From NCBI GenBank assembly GCA_963638105.1, contig CAVHPP010000001.1:77080-141079 (forward strand): DNA of 64,000 nucleotides. The letters run 5' to 3'. A model generated the notes under the pieces. That model worked only from the letters and a program-made list of their open reading frames with translations. It did no database searches and had not been told where the DNA came from. Positions 62,773 to 64,000 of this stretch are shown one piece after another. Every line of letters begins with the position of its first letter. The first letter of the stretch is position 1. The translations under genes were made by a program, and so were the position numbers. This stretch comes from CAG-217 sp963638105. Its GTDB lineage: Bacteria; Bacillota; Clostridia; Oscillospirales; Acutalibacteraceae.

Positions 62773-63687
62773 TTATAGTGTGCTGATGTCGTAGGGGGTA
62801 CGCTGGTAAACAAAATAGTTGAGCCAGTTGGAGAAGATCAGACTGGCTGTGCTTTTCCAGCTGACCAAGGGCACCAGGTTCTCATCATCGTGAGGGAAGT
62901 AGTTGTAGGGCCTGTCAATGTCCAGCCCTTTGCTCTTGTCCCGAAAATATTCTTTGGCCAGTGTGTCCCGGTCGTATTCACTGTGCCCGGTAGAGAAGAA
63001 GTTGCGGCACTCCATATCGGACAGCAGGCTGACGCCGGCAATATCACTGTATGCCAGGATCTGCAAGTCCTTTACCTGAGCAATGTCCTGCCGCAAGATT
63101 TCCGTATGCCGGGAGTGGGGAATGTAAAACACATCGTCCAGTCCCCGCATCAGTGGATGGGTCACATCTAAACTGCGGTGGGGGAATACGCCGAACATCT
63201 TTTTACTGAGCGGGTACTTTGGAATACCGTAGTGGTAGTATAATCCCGCCTGGGCACCCCAGCAAATATGAAAGGTGCTATATACATTGGTCTTTGTCCA
63301 ATCCATGATCCGGCATAGCTCGTCCCAGTAGTCCACTTCCTCAAAGGGCATTTGCTCCACCGGCGCACCGGTGATGATCATACCGTCATACTTCTTGTTC
63401 TTCACCTGATCAAAGGTATAGTAGAACTTGTCCATGTGACTTTTTGATGTATGCTTGGCTGTATGACTGCTCACTTGCAGAAAGTCCACATTCACTTGCA
63501 GCGGTGTGTTGCTCAGCAGACGCAGCAGCTGGGTCTCCGTGTCAATCTTGGTGGGCATCAGATTCAATATAATGATATGCAGGGGACGGATGTCCTGCGT
63601 ATCCGCCCGCTTGTTGCTCATAACAAAGATATTCTCGATTTCCAAGCTTTGCTTCGCCGGCAATTCGTTATCAATACGAATGGGCAT
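62773..63687 (-). CDS. metA: Homoserine O-acetyltransferase, MetA type
   Basis: The 304-residue enzyme activates homoserine for methionine synthesis. The catalytic cysteine lies in TFHICWGAQAGLYYHYG, with the His-x-Glu pair in SRHTEILR. The ITGAPVEQMPFEEVDYW loop has Glu where E. coli has Gly; in characterised MetA enzymes this Glu goes with acetyl-CoA use rather than succinyl-CoA. I start at MPIRIDNELPAKQSLE after GGGAGG. It stands alone. Confidence 0.93.
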   Translation of the reverse strand: MPIRIDNELPAKQSLEIENIFVMSNKRADTQDIRPLHIIILNLMPTKIDTETQLLRLLSNTPLQVNVDFLQVSSHTAKHTSKSHMDKFYYTFDQVKNKKYDGMIITGAPVEQMPFEEVDYWDELCRIMDWTKTNVYSTFHICWGAQAGLYYHYGIPKYPLSKKMFGVFPHRSLDVTHPLMRGLDDVFYIPHSRHTEILRQDIAQVKDLQILAYSDIAGVSLLSDMECRNFFSTGHSEYDRDTLAKEYFRDKSKGLDIDRPYNYFPHDDENLVPLVSWKSTASLIFSNWLNYFVYQRTPYDISTL

Positions 63688-63726
63688 TGCAGATCCCTCC
63701 CTATACATTATATATATCGTTTAGCC

Positions 63727-63755
63727 ATTATAGCAAATTGCGCACAGAATTGCAA
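63727..63755 (-). promoter_or_regulatory. Promoter of metA
   Basis: On the minus strand TTGCAA (63750-63755) and TATAAT (63727-63732) are 17 bases apart, with TGC before the -10. The leader of about 35 bases is too short for a SAM riboswitch. Confidence 0.82.
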
Positions 63756-63781
63756 CCCGGTAAAAAAGTTGAAATTGGGTC

Positions 63782-63810
63782 TTGACATTTGCAGATCGGC
63801 GCGCTATAAT
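63782..63810 (+). promoter_or_regulatory. Strong promoter P1, probably of an rRNA operon
   Basis: TTGACA (63782-63787) and TATAAT (63805-63810) are 17 bases apart, both perfect consensus. No coding region follows in the window. Confidence 0.85.
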
Positions 63811-63912
63811 ATCACACGTTGCTTAACCGCAGCGCAGCCGACAGCAAGGCGCGGACGCTTGATTGTTTCGATCCCGCCGCTGTTAAAAAAATGAAAAACT
63901 TGAAAAAAGATG

Positions 63913-63941
63913 TTGACATTTGCGGCAAGTTGTGGTATAGT
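63913..63941 (+). promoter_or_regulatory. Strong promoter P2, probably of an rRNA operon
   Basis: TTGACA (63913-63918) and TATAGT (63936-63941) are 17 bases apart with TGG before the -10. The 10 bases TTGACATTTG are shared with P1, 131 bases upstream. Tandem promoters are typical of rRNA operons. Confidence 0.82.
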
Positions 63942-63986
63942 TATCAAGCGCTCGAGAGAAGAGCGGCCGGCCGAAAGGTCGGGTAA

Positions 63987-64000
63987 GGACCTTGAAAATT
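63987..64000 (+). promoter_or_regulatory. boxA-like antitermination element at the window edge
   Basis: GGACCTTGAAAATT resembles the boxA region (CCTTTGAAAACT type) found before 16S rRNA in Firmicutes, where Nus factors load. The 16S gene itself is not in the window. Confidence 0.6.

Noticed and set aside
63688..63727. SAM riboswitch or T-box before metA
   Set aside because: Only about 35 bases lie between the mapped -10 and the start codon, too short for either element.
1..64000. CRISPR arrays, insertion sequences, prophage genes and tRNA genes
   Set aside because: No regularly spaced repeats, transposase, integrase or phage genes and no tRNA-like cloverleaf were found on either strand by reading; tRNA absence would need tRNAscan to confirm.

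Overview
The window is a 64 kb piece of a low-to-mid GC Firmicutes chromosome. It most resembles an anaerobic gut member of the Clostridia (Oscillospiraceae/Ruminococcaceae-like). The reasons are the order of the long ribosomal-protein operon, TTGACA/TATAAT promoters with 16-18 base spacers, strong AGGAGG ribosome binding sites with several GTG and TTG starts, a T-box before proS, a dockerin-tailed secreted protein, MATE/PutP/GPH transporters and several carbohydrate-active enzymes. A 10-base run of N inside rpsM, flanked by two copies of the same 9 bases, marks this as a draft assembly.

Region 1 (1-13.5 kb): the S10-spc-alpha ribosomal-protein operon, from the tail of rplW through rplB, rpsS, rplV, rpsC, rplP, rpmC, rpsQ, rplN, rplX, rplE, rpsZ, rpsH, rplF, rplR, rpsE, rpmD, rplO, secY, adk, map, infA, rpmJ, rpsM, rpsK, rpsD, rpoA and rplQ, closed by a strong terminator. 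Two internal gaps (before rplB and before rplN) hold mutually exclusive hairpins.

Region 2 (13.6-26.5 kb): an unknown protein overlapping a small ECF-type sigma factor; a secreted LRR/dockerin protein; a purine operon purE-purM-purN-purO-purD; a two-gene MacB-like adaptor/permease unit without its ATPase; an N-acetylhexosamine-kinase-like gene and a GNAT acetyltransferase.

Region 3 (26.5-38.3 kb): a TetR regulator and GPH transporter with near-identical operators in front of each gene; gdhA; hpf; a GH28 enzyme; an IolA/MmsA-type dehydrogenase; a degenerate FeoB-like G domain; a membrane-spanning M28 peptidase; an M24 peptidase; a small lipoprotein; a cupin.

Region 4 (38.3-50.1 kb): a MerR (AdhR-like, Cys52) - divergent DXS-like enzyme - flavodoxin operon, a GH31/esterase operon, sbcDC, and a cupin/carboxymuconolactone-decarboxylase operon. 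The MerR operon and the cupin/CMD operon have matching promoters with the 19-base spacer typical of MerR regulation, so they probably form one electrophile-stress regulon. The flavodoxin carries an in-frame TGA and the decarboxylase a one-base frameshift.

Region 5 (50.1-64 kb): a MATE transporter behind a leader terminator, galT, a CotJC-type manganese catalase, a T-box-controlled proS with a phosphatase gene, an acyltransferase, putP, an HD-domain protein, bioY under a BirA-type operator, a GH43 enzyme, an unknown Lys/Ala-rich membrane protein and metA. The last 220 bases hold tandem strong promoters and a boxA-like element that look like the start of an rRNA operon lying just outside the window.
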